43,160 bases of DNA from a bacterium (lineage in GTDB: Bacteria; Patescibacteriota; Minisyncoccia; Minisyncoccales; PEYH01): the NCBI GenBank assembly GCA_021158195.1, contig JAGGVA010000031.1:1-43160 (forward strand), given 5' to 3'. Shown here piece by piece: positions 7,699 through 16,923 of the stretch. Positions within the stretch are counted from its first letter, which is position 1. Every line of letters starts with the position of its first letter. Position numbers and translations under genes: made by a program. Below the pieces are notes generated by a model. It made no database searches. It was not told the origin of the DNA and saw only the letters and a program-made list of their open reading frames with translations.

Positions 7699-9081
7699 AT
7701 GAATTTTAACTACCCAATTTATTTTGTTCATTATGGCATAGGATGGAGAGATGGGGTTAATACAGCATTAAGGAATTTAGCAAAAGGAATTTTAAAAATA
7801 TCTCCCAAAACAAAAATTATATTTATCGGCGGAGAGATAAAAGAGAAGATTATAAAAGGTGCAGATTACTTGGAAATTCCAGAATTAAAACCACCTCCAA
7901 AAAGAGGATCTACAGATAAGAAGAAAGCGCAGGCATTAGGAGAAAAAATTGCTCAAAAACTGGCTTTAGCAACAGAGAAGGGAGGAAGAGTGATAATAGA
8001 AAACCCCTTTTTGGGAAATTATCATCTTCCGGCAATGCTGGGTTTCTCTTTTTATGCTCAAAGATACAAGCCCCAAAAAATAAAGTTGTTTTTTAGGATT
8101 CACGATCTTTATCTTAATTCTTCAAAATATAGACAACCCCTGCGCTATTTCTCAAAAAGTGAAATAAAAGGTTTAATTAACAACAGGGGAGTTGATAAAT
8201 TTTTTGTGGTTAAAAGTTTAAGAAAAAAAGAACTGATTTCTTTGGGTGTTTCATCTCAAAAAATTTTTTATCTTCCCAATGGTGTAGATGCAGAAGTCTT
8301 CTCTTTCAATTTAGCGCAGAAAGAAAAGGAGAAAATATACAGACAAGTTTTTCCTAAAAATTATCAAAAAGAAAGATTTGAGATTATTCTTTATCCGGTA
8401 AGAGTAGTGCCAAGAAAGAATATAGAAGAAGCAATTCTTTTGGTTTATCTATTGAGAAAAATAACAGGTATAAATTATGCTCTGGTAATTTCGGGCAAAA
8501 TTGATGCCAACGATCCAAGATCTAAAGAGTATTATCAAGATCTTTTGAAACTAAAAAGAATGGTAGATTATCCAGTAATTTTTTGCAAGGGAAAATTTCC
8601 TTTTGAGCGGGCAGAAAATAAATACGGAATAGGGAACTTGTATCAAATATCTAGCGCCATCATAATGACAAGCATAGAGGAAGGGTTTGGATATCCTTAC
8701 CTGGAAGCATGGTTTGGGAGGAAATTTTTAATCGGCAGAAAGATAAATGATATCATTAACGATTTTAGTCGATTTGGTCTTGATTTTAGTTGGCTTTATT
8801 CTGCGCTGAAATTTAATACAATAAAAGATATAGGTAAGTGGGGAGGCAAAACTTCAGATTTATATAAAAAAAGGATAAAATTAATTATGAATATTTTGGG
8901 GTCAGAACAAAAGCAGAAAGATTTTCTGAACTTAAACAGAAAAATAATTCTTCAGGCAAAACTTCTTCAAGATCCTTGCAAGCAGCAAGAAATTATTTTA
9001 AAAAACTTCAAGGCGGCTCAAAAGCATTTTAGTATTAGCGAAGTTGCTAAAAAGTTTCTAAAATTAATTTCAAAAAAATGA
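7699..9081 (+). CDS. GT4-family glycosyltransferase, possibly mannosylglucosylglycerate synthase
   Basis: 460 residues with a GT-B fold. The N-terminal Rossmann half begins YFVHYGIGWRDGVNTALRNL. The C-terminal half has the GT4 pattern YPVRVVPRKNIEEAI followed by the donor-site segment SIEEGFGYPYLEAW (E-x7-E type). Its stop overlaps the start of the next gene (ATGA), a glucosylglycerate-synthase-like enzyme. In Petrotoga a GT4 enzyme adds mannose to glucosylglycerate. The coupling here suggests the same kind of second step, but donor and acceptor cannot be read from the sequence. A general sugar transferase is the alternative. Confidence 0.72.
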   Translation: MNFNYPIYFVHYGIGWRDGVNTALRNLAKGILKISPKTKIIFIGGEIKEKIIKGADYLEIPELKPPPKRGSTDKKKAQALGEKIAQKLALATEKGGRVIIENPFLGNYHLPAMLGFSFYAQRYKPQKIKLFFRIHDLYLNSSKYRQPLRYFSKSEIKGLINNRGVDKFFVVKSLRKKELISLGVSSQKIFYLPNGVDAEVFSFNLAQKEKEKIYRQVFPKNYQKERFEIILYPVRVVPRKNIEEAILLVYLLRKITGINYALVISGKIDANDPRSKEYYQDLLKLKRMVDYPVIFCKGKFPFERAENKYGIGNLYQISSAIIMTSIEEGFGYPYLEAWFGRKFLIGRKINDIINDFSRFGLDFSWLYSALKFNTIKDIGKWGGKTSDLYKKRIKLIMNILGSEQKQKDFLNLNRKIILQAKLLQDPCKQQEIILKNFKAAQKHFSISEVAKKFLKLISKK

Positions 9082-10268
9082 GAATTATAAATCCAGACAA
9101 TATCAATGAAGCGGAAATCGTGATAGGGATTCCTTCGTTAAATGAGGCAGACAGCATTGGGTTTGTAGTAAAACAAATAGATCAGGGATTGGGAAAGTAT
9201 TTTTCTGATAGAAAATCTGTAATAGTGAATGTTGACAACAATTCTCAAGACGGCACAAAAGAGGCCTTTTTAAATACCCAAACTCATACTCCAAAAATTT
9301 ATATTTCAACTCCGGAAAACGTAAAAGGCAAAGGTAATAATCTGCGAAATTTATTCACAATAATGAGAGAACTAGGAGCAAAAGCAGGGGCGACTGTTGA
9401 TGCAGATCTCAAAAGCATTACTCCTAAATGGATAAATTGTTTGATTTCTCCGATATTAAAAGAAAATTATCATTTTCTAACACCTCTATATTACCGACAT
9501 AAATATGATGCCACTATTACTAATCACATCTGCTACCCTTTAGTTTATGGGATTCTTGGTCATAATATACGCCAGCCGATTGGAGGTGATATGGCTTTTT
9601 CTCGAGAAATGACTGAATTCTGGTTGAATCAAGGTTGGCCACCAGAAGTATCTCAATACGGGATAGATATTTTTATGACTTTAAATGCTATTAAATCTCA
9701 GTTGAAGATTGGTCAAGTAAATTTAGTAGCAAAGATTCACAAACCAAGCGCTCCAAAACTGGGACCAATGTTTTTAGCCGTAGCCAAGACACTTTTTGAT
9801 TTTTTATCAGCCAATAAGGAAATTTGGAATGATAAAGAAGTGATAGATGTGCCTGTAGTTTGTAGTGTTGATTATCAAATTCACAAAGAAGATCTTTTTG
9901 TAGATAAAAATAAGATAAAAGAAACCGCTGTTGCAGAGTTTCGAGAAACTTACAAGATGTTAGAACCAGAACTCGATAATGAAATCAAAGAGGTTTTAGA
10001 AAATATATTTATTAAAAAAGAATTTGAACTTTTGAGAGCATCTAACTGGGCAAAAGTGGTGTATCATCTTTTAAACATCTATTGTTCAGCCCAAGCGCCA
10101 AAAAGGGGAGAGATAATAAATTTTTTGAGGGCTCTTTATTTCGGAAGAATTGCAGCATTTATTTCAGAAGTCGAAGATTTAGATGATGAGAAAGCAGAAG
10201 AAAGTATTTTAAACCAAGCAAAGATTTTTCGAAAAGAATTTCTTTCTCAGAAAAATTCCTTCACATAA
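9078..10268 (+). CDS. GT81-like glucosylglycerate synthase
   Basis: 396 residues with a GT-A fold. IGIPSLNEADSIGFVVKQ (17-34) and NVDNNSQDGTKEAFLNT (51-67) form the nucleotide-sugar half. VDADL (107-111) is the metal-binding DxD equivalent, and IRQPIGGDMAFSR (164-176) is the acceptor-side motif of the GpgS/GgS/MGS group. I recognise the pattern STPENVKGKGNNLRNLF as that of single-step glucosylglycerate synthases. The product would be glucosylglycerate, a charged compatible solute; no phosphatase (GpgP) is visible nearby, consistent with the non-phosphorylating route. Translationally coupled to the GT4 gene. Mannosylglycerate synthase is an alternative. Confidence 0.68.
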   Translation: MRIINPDNINEAEIVIGIPSLNEADSIGFVVKQIDQGLGKYFSDRKSVIVNVDNNSQDGTKEAFLNTQTHTPKIYISTPENVKGKGNNLRNLFTIMRELGAKAGATVDADLKSITPKWINCLISPILKENYHFLTPLYYRHKYDATITNHICYPLVYGILGHNIRQPIGGDMAFSREMTEFWLNQGWPPEVSQYGIDIFMTLNAIKSQLKIGQVNLVAKIHKPSAPKLGPMFLAVAKTLFDFLSANKEIWNDKEVIDVPVVCSVDYQIHKEDLFVDKNKIKETAVAEFRETYKMLEPELDNEIKEVLENIFIKKEFELLRASNWAKVVYHLLNIYCSAQAPKRGEIINFLRALYFGRIAAFISEVEDLDDEKAEESILNQAKIFRKEFLSQKNSFT

Positions 10269-10288
10269 CTTAAAATTAATTTATTTTT

Positions 10289-10825
10289 ATGAAAATTCCT
10301 CAAAAATTTTCTTCACTTCAAAAAGAAAATGCTTTTATAATTGTGGCTGGAAAAGAGGGGGCAATTTTCTATGAGATATCCAATGAAGAGATATCTAAAA
10401 AATTAGAAATTAGATTGCCTAAAGAAAGAGAAGAACGAAAAGGGTTTTTCGCAAGAGAAGGAAGGGGAAGAATTTTTGAGATGGGAGGCGTTTTTGAACC
10501 TAAAAAAAGAAAAAAGATAAGAAAACTGATTGAGGAGATAGAAAAAAACCTCAAAGACATTTTGGAAAAAGATGCTAAAGAAAAAATTTATCTTTTTGCA
10601 CCGGCTTATCTTTCTAAAAAGTTGACTTCAGCAATTGAGAAGAGAGTAAATAAAAAAGTACAATTGATAGAAAAGGGTAATTTTTTATCAAGCCATCCGT
10701 TAGAACTCTTAGAGTTGATTGCCAAACAACGCGAAGCAAAGAAGGTTGTTCCTATTTCTGAAGAAGCAAAAAAGTTATTAGATAAATTTAAGGCAGCAAG
10801 ACACTTTTTCAAAAAACGCAAATAA
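10289..10825 (+). CDS. baeRF/host-attachment-like (eRF1-fold) protein
   Basis: 178 residues, rich in Lys and Glu. The order of elements fits the bacterial/archaeal release-factor-like families grouped with PF10116: an opening beta strand (NAFIIVAGKEGAIFYEI), a basic insert with GFFAREGRGRIFE, a long helix, then KIYLFAPAYLSKKL, comparable to the liLvAPp.fLg strand-helix of the family. Members are proposed to act on ribosomes, but none of the key residues can be checked here. It starts 20 bp after the GT81 gene, without an SD. Assignment is by pattern only. Confidence 0.45.
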   Translation: MKIPQKFSSLQKENAFIIVAGKEGAIFYEISNEEISKKLEIRLPKEREERKGFFAREGRGRIFEMGGVFEPKKRKKIRKLIEEIEKNLKDILEKDAKEKIYLFAPAYLSKKLTSAIEKRVNKKVQLIEKGNFLSSHPLELLELIAKQREAKKVVPISEEAKKLLDKFKAARHFFKKRK

Positions 10826-10869
10826 AAATTGCAAGGTTGGATCTGCAATAACTTCGCAAAAGTTTCTAC

Positions 10870-10898
10870 TTGACATTTTTAAGATATTATTTTAAAGT
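10870..10898 (+). promoter_or_regulatory. Promoter of the 169-residue membrane protein
   Basis: TTGACA at 10870-10875, a 17-bp spacer, and TAAAGT at 10893-10898 (4 of 6). Leader of about 33 nt ending in a strong SD. Confidence 0.5.
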
Positions 10899-10937
10899 TT
10901 TTAAAGCACTTAAAAAAAACTTCATAAGGAGGGATAG

Positions 10938-11447
10938 ATGGTAAAAACGCTTGAAGAGTTTGCAGAAGAAGAAAAAACATTGGGAGCGGGATTGGTAATT
11001 GTTGCCTTGATGTCTATCTTCATAAAAATTGGGTTTAAATTCGCGCTTACTCAGGAATTAACAGATATTGTTGTTTATCATAGAACAGTTTATCCTCTTG
11101 CTGGAGGATTGGGGATGGTAGTATTTGGATATTTTATGAGCCGAAGGTATCCAAAAACAGCAAATATCATATTAGGTATTGGCTCAGTAATAGCAATTTT
11201 GATGTTTTTTATTTTGGCTTCATTGGGAGGATGGCTTCTTTTTGTTATTTTTTGTTCTCTAATACCGAAATTACCATCTTTTGTTCTTACGCTGATGGTT
11301 TTTTCTGGATTGGGATTTTTGCTTGCAAAAAGTGTAGAGAAGATCGTCCCGGAATTCCTGAAATATGATTTTGCTACAAGAAGGCAACTCGTCTTGTCTT
11401 GGACAGTTGTTTTTATACTACCTCTTGTTTTGGTAAGTGCAAATTGA
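10938..11447 (+). CDS. Membrane protein of unknown function (strong SD)
   Basis: 169 residues: a short acidic N terminus (EEFAEEEKTLGAG) and about four or five membrane helices. No family is recognised. AAGGAGG lies 5 nt before ATG, a promoter lies upstream and a perfect palindromic terminator follows, so it is a self-contained transcription unit. It belongs to the strong-SD set. Confidence 0.7.
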   Translation: MVKTLEEFAEEEKTLGAGLVIVALMSIFIKIGFKFALTQELTDIVVYHRTVYPLAGGLGMVVFGYFMSRRYPKTANIILGIGSVIAILMFFILASLGGWLLFVIFCSLIPKLPSFVLTLMVFSGLGFLLAKSVEKIVPEFLKYDFATRRQLVLSWTVVFILPLVLVSAN

Positions 11448-11453
11448 ACAATC

Positions 11454-11485
11454 AAAAGATGCACGAAAATTTTCGTGCATCTTTT
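11454..11485. terminator. Bidirectional intrinsic terminator
   Basis: A perfect 32-bp palindrome: each arm is AAAAGATGCACGAAAA or its complement, so A- and T-tracts flank the GC core on both strands. It lies between the convergent 169-residue membrane gene and the Xer gene and should stop both transcripts. Confidence 0.9.
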
Positions 11486-11520
11486 TTATTTAAAAGCCCG
11501 AAAAAAGTAGGGGAGGGGGA

Positions 11521-12471
11521 TTATTCTTTTAGGGGGTGATATTTTCGGTGAACCTTTTCAGCATATCTATCAGAGGCATGGACATATCTTGTAGTTGTGT
11601 CTAGTGATTCATGTCCAAGTAATATTTGGATAGCCGCCGGATTGGCACCGCTTTCAGCAAGATAGGTAGCAAAAGCATGTCTTAGGGTATGACAGGATAT
11701 TGGAACATTGATACCTAAAAGTTCCCGATATCTTTTAACACGCTCTTGAAGGTAATTAGGAGCAATTTTTTTGTCTTTTTTATGTACATTTCTGCCTCTT
11801 TTTGGGATAAATAAATAGGGGAAATTATCTTTTCCGCGATAATCTAAATATTTTTTAATATGTTTTATGGCTCTGGGTGTTAGATAGACAAATCTTTCTT
11901 TTTTGCCTTTACCTTTTATGAAAATTCTACCGCTTTTATCTAAATCAACTTTCTTTAAATTCAAAAGTTCAGAAATTCTCATACCTGTTGCAAACAATGT
12001 TTCGAGCATTGCTCGGTTTCTTAAAGCCACAAACTTATCTTTTTCTATGTTTGTAGGCGACTCAATAATCTTAATGATGTCGTCAAATTCTGGTACTCGG
12101 GGATGTTTACGATCTGTTTTTATCAATTTAACTGTTTCTGGAGCAACAGGTACAGGATAATCCATATCTATAAGGAATTTTAGATACGAGCGTAACGAAG
12201 AAAGCATTCTATTGATAGAAAAACTGCTAAGCCGCTTTTGGGCTTTGGAATTTTTGGGCGTTTTTCTATCAATAGAGGTTAGATATGCCTTATAATTTAG
12301 AATAGTTTTTTTATTTATTTTATCAAAAGGAATTCCTATCTCAGTTAAAAAAGTTTGAAAAGTTTCTAGATCTCTTTGATAATTATAAATGGTCTCTTCT
12401 GAATAATTGTTAGTTTGAAGAGAAAGTAAAAATTCGTCCAGTAAGGGTAAAAATTCTTGTTTTTTTGGCAT
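11521..12471 (-). CDS. XerC/XerD-family tyrosine recombinase
   Basis: 316 residues. The N-terminal core-binding domain (about 6-110, SAM-like fold) is followed by the catalytic domain with R165 (ATGMRISELL), a Lys in the KGKGKKER hairpin (187-192), H261 and R264 (HTLRHAFATY), H287 (LLGHESLDTT) and nucleophile Y296. All catalytic residues are present. As the only Xer in this window and with no mobile-element features around it, it is probably the chromosome-dimer recombinase acting at dif, but XerC, XerD or XerA cannot be told apart from sequence alone. The -35/-10 pair at 12556-12583 predicts a leader of roughly 78 nt; no SD. Confidence 0.9.
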   Translation of the reverse strand: MPKKQEFLPLLDEFLLSLQTNNYSEETIYNYQRDLETFQTFLTEIGIPFDKINKKTILNYKAYLTSIDRKTPKNSKAQKRLSSFSINRMLSSLRSYLKFLIDMDYPVPVAPETVKLIKTDRKHPRVPEFDDIIKIIESPTNIEKDKFVALRNRAMLETLFATGMRISELLNLKKVDLDKSGRIFIKGKGKKERFVYLTPRAIKHIKKYLDYRGKDNFPYLFIPKRGRNVHKKDKKIAPNYLQERVKRYRELLGINVPISCHTLRHAFATYLAESGANPAAIQILLGHESLDTTTRYVHASDRYAEKVHRKYHPLKE

Positions 12472-12540
12472 AAAATCTTTAGGGGAGTATTAATTCTCTA
12501 TTTTCGCGGAAAACAAGATATTTAATTGAGTGTAAGGGAT

Positions 12541-12583
12541 ATTATACTCAATTTCATTATAGCGTATCAAAAAGGGAAGTCAA
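12541..12583 (-). promoter_or_regulatory. Two overlapping promoters of the xer gene
   Basis: Minus strand. Promoter 1: TTGACT (12583-12578), 16-bp spacer, TATAAT (12561-12556). Promoter 2: TTGATA (12570-12565), 18-bp spacer, TATAAT (12546-12541). Both -10 boxes are perfect. Confidence 0.65.
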
Positions 12584-12599
12584 GATCCCTAGTACCAAC

Positions 12600-12655
12600 T
12601 TTTAATTTCTAACTGCAATTTTTAATTTTTAATTTTGAATTTTTAATTTTTATAA
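12600..12655. repeat. Low-complexity AT repeat
   Basis: Imperfect iterations of AATTTTTA/AATTTTGAA lie between the xer promoter region and the end of the 112-residue gene. The same AATTTTGAATTT wording recurs near 42851-42870 and, varied, near 14630-14660. No coding content. Confidence 0.5.
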
Positions 12656-12988
12656 ATATATCTCTTTATTCATCAGTTCGAGTAGTTGATTCCATAGCGA
12701 GAGTAAATATGGTTTAGCCCGGAGATCCCACCATTCTACAAGTTTTTGAGTAAGATTATTTCTTATCCAAGATCCTGTTTTTCTGAGAGTATCAAGAAAG
12801 CCGCTCTTGATTGTTTCTTTTGTGGAACTTACTTGATCTTTAATGTTACTCTCTATTCGTTTTTCTATTCGTTCTTCAATTTGTTTTTCGATTTTTTCGA
12901 TAGGCTGGTCTTGGGCAAATATAAAAAGCGGGTGAAAATAAACTGTTAGTAGGCCTAAAATAATTAATGTAGCCACTCCCCTTTTCAT
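12650..12988 (-). CDS. Small exported coiled-coil protein, unknown function
   Basis: 112 residues with an N-terminal hydrophobic segment (about 5-25, VATLIILGLLTVYF) ending near FAQ, which could be a signal-peptidase site. A charged heptad-like stretch follows (IEKIEKQIEERIEKRIES, about 31-48), then a Trp-rich helical tail. The start codon overlaps the gltX stop (ATGA), so translation is coupled. No family is recognised; location outside the membrane is inferred from the signal. Confidence 0.65.
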   Translation of the reverse strand: MKRGVATLIILGLLTVYFHPLFIFAQDQPIEKIEKQIEERIEKRIESNIKDQVSSTKETIKSGFLDTLRKTGSWIRNNLTQKLVEWWDLRAKPYLLSLWNQLLELMNKEIYL

Positions 12989-14580
12989 TTTTCTTCTTTT
13001 TTAATTAAGATTTGGGCTGCTTCTATTCTTTTTAAGGTTTTTTCTTTACCCAAGATTTCGGCTATTTCAAAGGGACCGGCTGATGCTTTTTTACCTGAAA
13101 GAGAAACCCTTAAGGGCCATAAAAGATATCCCCTATTTTTTTCATTAAATCTTTCTGCAGCCGGCAAAATTATTTCGGCTAATTTTTCTTTGTGCCATTC
13201 TTCTTTTTTGATTTTGGAAAGCAATGTTTTAAGAGTTTTTAATGCTTTAAGTGTCTCTTTTTCTCGTGCTTCTTTCCAGAAAAGCAATTCTTTGGGATAT
13301 GAAAGTTCTTTTTTGAAAAAGAAATCTACCAGTTCTGGAATTTCAGCAAGATATTTTAATCTTTCCTGGTATATTTCAATTATTTTTTGAATATAAGAAA
13401 AACTGATTTTTTCCTGGGTTTCTACTACAATGTAAGTATCTTTAATTTCGTCAGAATGGTTATAATGATTATTATTGATAAGTTTCGCTGTGGCTTCATA
13501 AAGCGGCTTTATAAGGCCGGCCTCTACCAAATAAGGAATACATAACCTTGTGAGAGATTTAATTGGTTTTTTGCGAATGTAATGACCATTGAGCCATATG
13601 AGTTTTTGGATATTAAATATTGCCGGCGATTTTTGACATCTTTCAAGCGAGAATTCCTCTATAAGTTGATAGAGATTGAAAAATTCTCTTTCGTCTCCGG
13701 GATTCCAACCCAAAAAAGCCATAAAATTAAGCATTGCTTCGGGTAAAAACCCTTTTTTGATATATTGAGAAAAAGCCACATCGCCGTGTCTTTTACTCAA
13801 TTTAGATTTGTCAGGGCCTAAAATTAAAGGAAGATGAGCGTATTGAGGTCTGGGCAGGTTAAGGGCTTCTTGAATTAATATTTGTTTTGGCGTGTTTGGA
13901 ATATGATCTTCGCCCCGAATGACATGAGTAATTTTCATTTCATAATCGTCTATTACACAAGCAAAATTATATAATGGTTCCTCAAAACCCTTGGCAAGCA
14001 CAAAATCTCCTAAAAGAGATGTGTCTATTTCAATTTTTCCATGGATAAGATCAACAAAAGAAAGTTTCTTTTCAGGGGTTTTTATTCTTATTACAAACGG
14101 TTTTCCTTCTTGAAATTTCTTTTCTACCTCTTGTTTAGTTAGATTTCGACAGGTTCCGTCATAGCGTGGAGGTTGTCCAATACTCATAAAGTATTGGCGT
14201 TTCGCTTCTAATTCTTCAGGCGAACAGAAACAATAATAAGCTTTCCCTTCTTCTATCAGTTTTTTAAGATATTTCTTATATATCTCCTTTCTTTTGCTTT
14301 GATGATAAGGCCCAAAGGAACCTATTTCTTGGTTAGTATCTTTAGGGTTTGGTCCCTCGTCCCAAGTTAGACCCAGCCAAAGAAGAGATTTTATAATATC
14401 ATCTTCCCATTCTTTTTTTGATCTTTCTTTGTCGGTATCTTCTATGCGTAAAATAAACGAACCTTTGTTTTTCTTGGCAAAGAGATAGTTAAACAAAGCA
14501 GTTCTTGCGGTTCCAATGTGAAACGGACCCGTCGGAGACGGTGCTATTCTTACTCTTGGTTTTTCTTTTATTTCTTTCAT
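12985..14580 (-). CDS. gltX: Glutamyl-tRNA synthetase
   Basis: 531 residues from the ATG at 14580. A GTG five codons upstream also opens the frame, but the family begins just before RVRIAPSPTGPFHIGT and a weak GAG lies before the ATG. Class I signatures are HIGT in the first motif and KLSKRHGD in the KMSKS position. It charges tRNA-Glu; whether it also mischarges tRNA-Gln (non-discriminating) depends on GlnRS or GatCAB elsewhere. It lies 80 bp after murG, at the end of the murD-ftsW-murG run. Confidence 0.96.
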   Translation of the reverse strand: MKEIKEKPRVRIAPSPTGPFHIGTARTALFNYLFAKKNKGSFILRIEDTDKERSKKEWEDDIIKSLLWLGLTWDEGPNPKDTNQEIGSFGPYHQSKRKEIYKKYLKKLIEEGKAYYCFCSPEELEAKRQYFMSIGQPPRYDGTCRNLTKQEVEKKFQEGKPFVIRIKTPEKKLSFVDLIHGKIEIDTSLLGDFVLAKGFEEPLYNFACVIDDYEMKITHVIRGEDHIPNTPKQILIQEALNLPRPQYAHLPLILGPDKSKLSKRHGDVAFSQYIKKGFLPEAMLNFMAFLGWNPGDEREFFNLYQLIEEFSLERCQKSPAIFNIQKLIWLNGHYIRKKPIKSLTRLCIPYLVEAGLIKPLYEATAKLINNNHYNHSDEIKDTYIVVETQEKISFSYIQKIIEIYQERLKYLAEIPELVDFFFKKELSYPKELLFWKEAREKETLKALKTLKTLLSKIKKEEWHKEKLAEIILPAAERFNEKNRGYLLWPLRVSLSGKKASAGPFEIAEILGKEKTLKRIEAAQILIKKEEK

Positions 14581-14660
14581 ATTCTCAACAATCACTATTG
14601 ACAGATAATGTAATTTATTTTCTGATATATTAAAATTTCAAAATATCGAAATTTCAAAAT

Positions 14661-15806
14661 TTAAATTTTATTAGATCCTGAAAGATATTCTAATAAATAC
14701 TTAGCAATTATTAAAGAGGCATCTTTTCTTATAAAACTTTTAGCCGCTTTTCCCATTTCCATAAGTTTTTTTGGTTTTGAGAACATTTCTCTTAAAACTT
14801 GTACAAGAAAATTTGGTTTAAAACTTTCCTCTTCTATTACTTTGGCTCCTCCAAATTTAGCATAATAATAAGCGTTGGCTCTTTGGTGATTTTGAGCAGA
14901 TTCTGGAAGAGGTATCAATATACTTGGTTTGCCATTACTGGCAATCTCAAAAATAGCTCCTGCTCCTGCCCTACTTATTATTAAATCTGCTACCTTGTAT
15001 GCATTCTTCATTTGTTTTTCATCTAAAAACCCAAAAAGATGATAATATTTTCTTTGGTCGGGAGTAATTAAAAGTGGAATACTTTCTTTTATCAGTTTTT
15101 CATTTTTTTTGCCACATTGGTGGATAATTTCAAACATCTCTAAAAGTTTGGGCAAGGCATTAATAATAACCTCATTAATTCTCTGCGCTCCTTGAGATCC
15201 GCCTATTATTAAAATGATGGGGCGTTTCCCAACAATTTTAAACATCTTATAACCTTCTTCCTTGTTACCTTCTATTACTATTTCTTTGCGGATAGGATTA
15301 CCAGAAATAATGACTTTTTCTTTAGGGACACCTTTAGTATAAGGAAAGGCAGTAAATATTTTATTTGCATATTTTGAGGCAATTCTGGTAGAAAGTGAGG
15401 CAATTTTATCAGATTCATGCACAAAAAGAGGTATTTTTAAGAATTTGGCAGCAAAAATTACTGGAATTGAACCATATCCTCCTTTGCTAAATATTAAAGA
15501 AGGATTGATTTTTTTTAAAATTTTATAACTTTGAAAAATACCTAAAGGAAGATTCCAACAAATATCTTTAATATTTTGAATTATAGAAGAAAAAGTAAAA
15601 TATCTTCTTAATTTGCCCGATTTTATTGGAATTATTAAGACATTTTGTTCTTCTAATTTCTTGAGTTCGGGATGAGGTGGGCCCAAGAAATAAAACTCTA
15701 AATCTAAAGAGGGATCAGAGAGTTTTTTCATCTCTTTTACCACTGCAATGAGCGGATAAATATGACCGCCGGTTCCTCCTCCTGTCAAAACAATTTTGTG
15801 TTTCAT
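14661..15806 (-). CDS. murG: UDP-GlcNAc:lipid I N-acetylglucosaminyltransferase
   Basis: 381 residues, slightly longer than the usual 355-360. The N-terminal GGGTGGHIYPLIAV loop binds the lipid-linked acceptor. GGSQGAQRINEVI and the donor-site run ISRAGAGAIFEIASNGKPSILIP complete the GT28 pattern. It turns lipid I into lipid II at the inner membrane face. It follows ftsW by 7 bp on the same strand. Confidence 0.96.
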   Translation of the reverse strand: MKHKIVLTGGGTGGHIYPLIAVVKEMKKLSDPSLDLEFYFLGPPHPELKKLEEQNVLIIPIKSGKLRRYFTFSSIIQNIKDICWNLPLGIFQSYKILKKINPSLIFSKGGYGSIPVIFAAKFLKIPLFVHESDKIASLSTRIASKYANKIFTAFPYTKGVPKEKVIISGNPIRKEIVIEGNKEEGYKMFKIVGKRPIILIIGGSQGAQRINEVIINALPKLLEMFEIIHQCGKKNEKLIKESIPLLITPDQRKYYHLFGFLDEKQMKNAYKVADLIISRAGAGAIFEIASNGKPSILIPLPESAQNHQRANAYYYAKFGGAKVIEEESFKPNFLVQVLREMFSKPKKLMEMGKAAKSFIRKDASLIIAKYLLEYLSGSNKI

Positions 15807-15813
15807 ATTTATT

Positions 15814-16923
15814 TTATGACTTATGTTTGGAAATATTTAACAGAATAGATAAGGCGATAAATTCTGCTATTAGAGCGGAGTTTCCATAACTTATAAATGG
15901 TAAAGGAATACCTGTTAGAGGAAGAATACCGATATTGGCACCTATATGTACAATTGCTTGAAATGTTATCCATGTTACAATTCCGATCGCCAAGAGAGAT
16001 TTAAACTTATCATCAACATTTTTTGTATTATATCTTTGAGAGATCATTAAACCCCGGACGGCAAAGATAAAGAATAAAGCAATAACGCACAGAGATCCTA
16101 AAAAACCCGTTTCTTCTGCTATTACCGCAAAGATTGAATCACTAAAAGGATGAGGTAAATATCCGTACTTTTGATCACTTAAACCCAACCCTTTTCCTAC
16201 AATACCACCAGAGCCCACAGCAATCAAGGATTGTTTAATTTGATATCCCCTACCTAATGGATCGGCTTCGGGATTTAAAAATATCAGCCACCTATTTAAG
16301 CGGTAAGGTGCAATTTTTATTAAGATAGCCAGCGCTACTATGACGATCAGAGCCAAAATAATTAGATTTTTTGGGGGAGCGCCGGAATATAGATATATAA
16401 CAGCAGCCATTACTATAATCACGCCTAAGGTGCTAATATCTGGCTGTAAAATTAATAATATTGAGGGAGCGCTGATAATAGCCAAAAAAGGAAAAAAACT
16501 CTTTTTGATTGAAATTTTTTGGGGAAGAGTTGCAAGCCAGGCCGAAAGATAAACCAAAAACCCCAGTTTTAGAATTTCTGATGGCTGAAAACTAAAAAAT
16601 ACAAAATTTATCCAGCGTCGCGCTCCACCAATTGTAATTCCTATATGAGGGATAAGCGTTGCTGCAGTTAGAATAAGGGTAAAAATGAAAAACCAAAGAG
16701 ATTTCTTTCTTAAAGATTTAAGCGAAATTTTATAAAAGATAATTCCCAGAAGAATTCCAGGAATAATTCCCAAGAAAAAATGTTTTTTAATGTAAAACAG
16801 AGGGTCAGATATTTTTTTAGTCGCCACTGGGATAGAAGCACTGGCAATAGCAATAATTCCCAAAAGAATCATTAAGAGAGCCGATATGGAAAGAATAAAA
16901 TCAGGTTTTGTTTTCTTTTTCAT
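15814..16923 (-). CDS. ftsW: Lipid II polymerase of the SEDS family (FtsW)
   Basis: 369 residues with about ten membrane helices. SEDS signatures are GARRWINF, FQPSEILKLGFLVYLSAWLA and the C-terminal PLPFISYGNSALIAEF. SEDS proteins polymerise glycan strands from lipid II together with a class B PBP. Its place between the murD-like gene and murG is the classical dcw order for FtsW, so FtsW is preferred over RodA. The start overlaps the upstream ligase by 23 bp. Confidence 0.92.
   Translation of the reverse strand: MKKKTKPDFILSISALLMILLGIIAIASASIPVATKKISDPLFYIKKHFFLGIIPGILLGIIFYKISLKSLRKKSLWFFIFTLILTAATLIPHIGITIGGARRWINFVFFSFQPSEILKLGFLVYLSAWLATLPQKISIKKSFFPFLAIISAPSILLILQPDISTLGVIIVMAAVIYLYSGAPPKNLIILALIVIVALAILIKIAPYRLNRWLIFLNPEADPLGRGYQIKQSLIAVGSGGIVGKGLGLSDQKYGYLPHPFSDSIFAVIAEETGFLGSLCVIALFFIFAVRGLMISQRYNTKNVDDKFKSLLAIGIVTWITFQAIVHIGANIGILPLTGIPLPFISYGNSALIAEFIALSILLNISKHKS

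Noticed and set aside
11521..12471. Phage or integron integrase
   Set aside because: No attachment repeats, tRNA target, cassette array or phage genes nearby; the size and motifs fit a housekeeping Xer.
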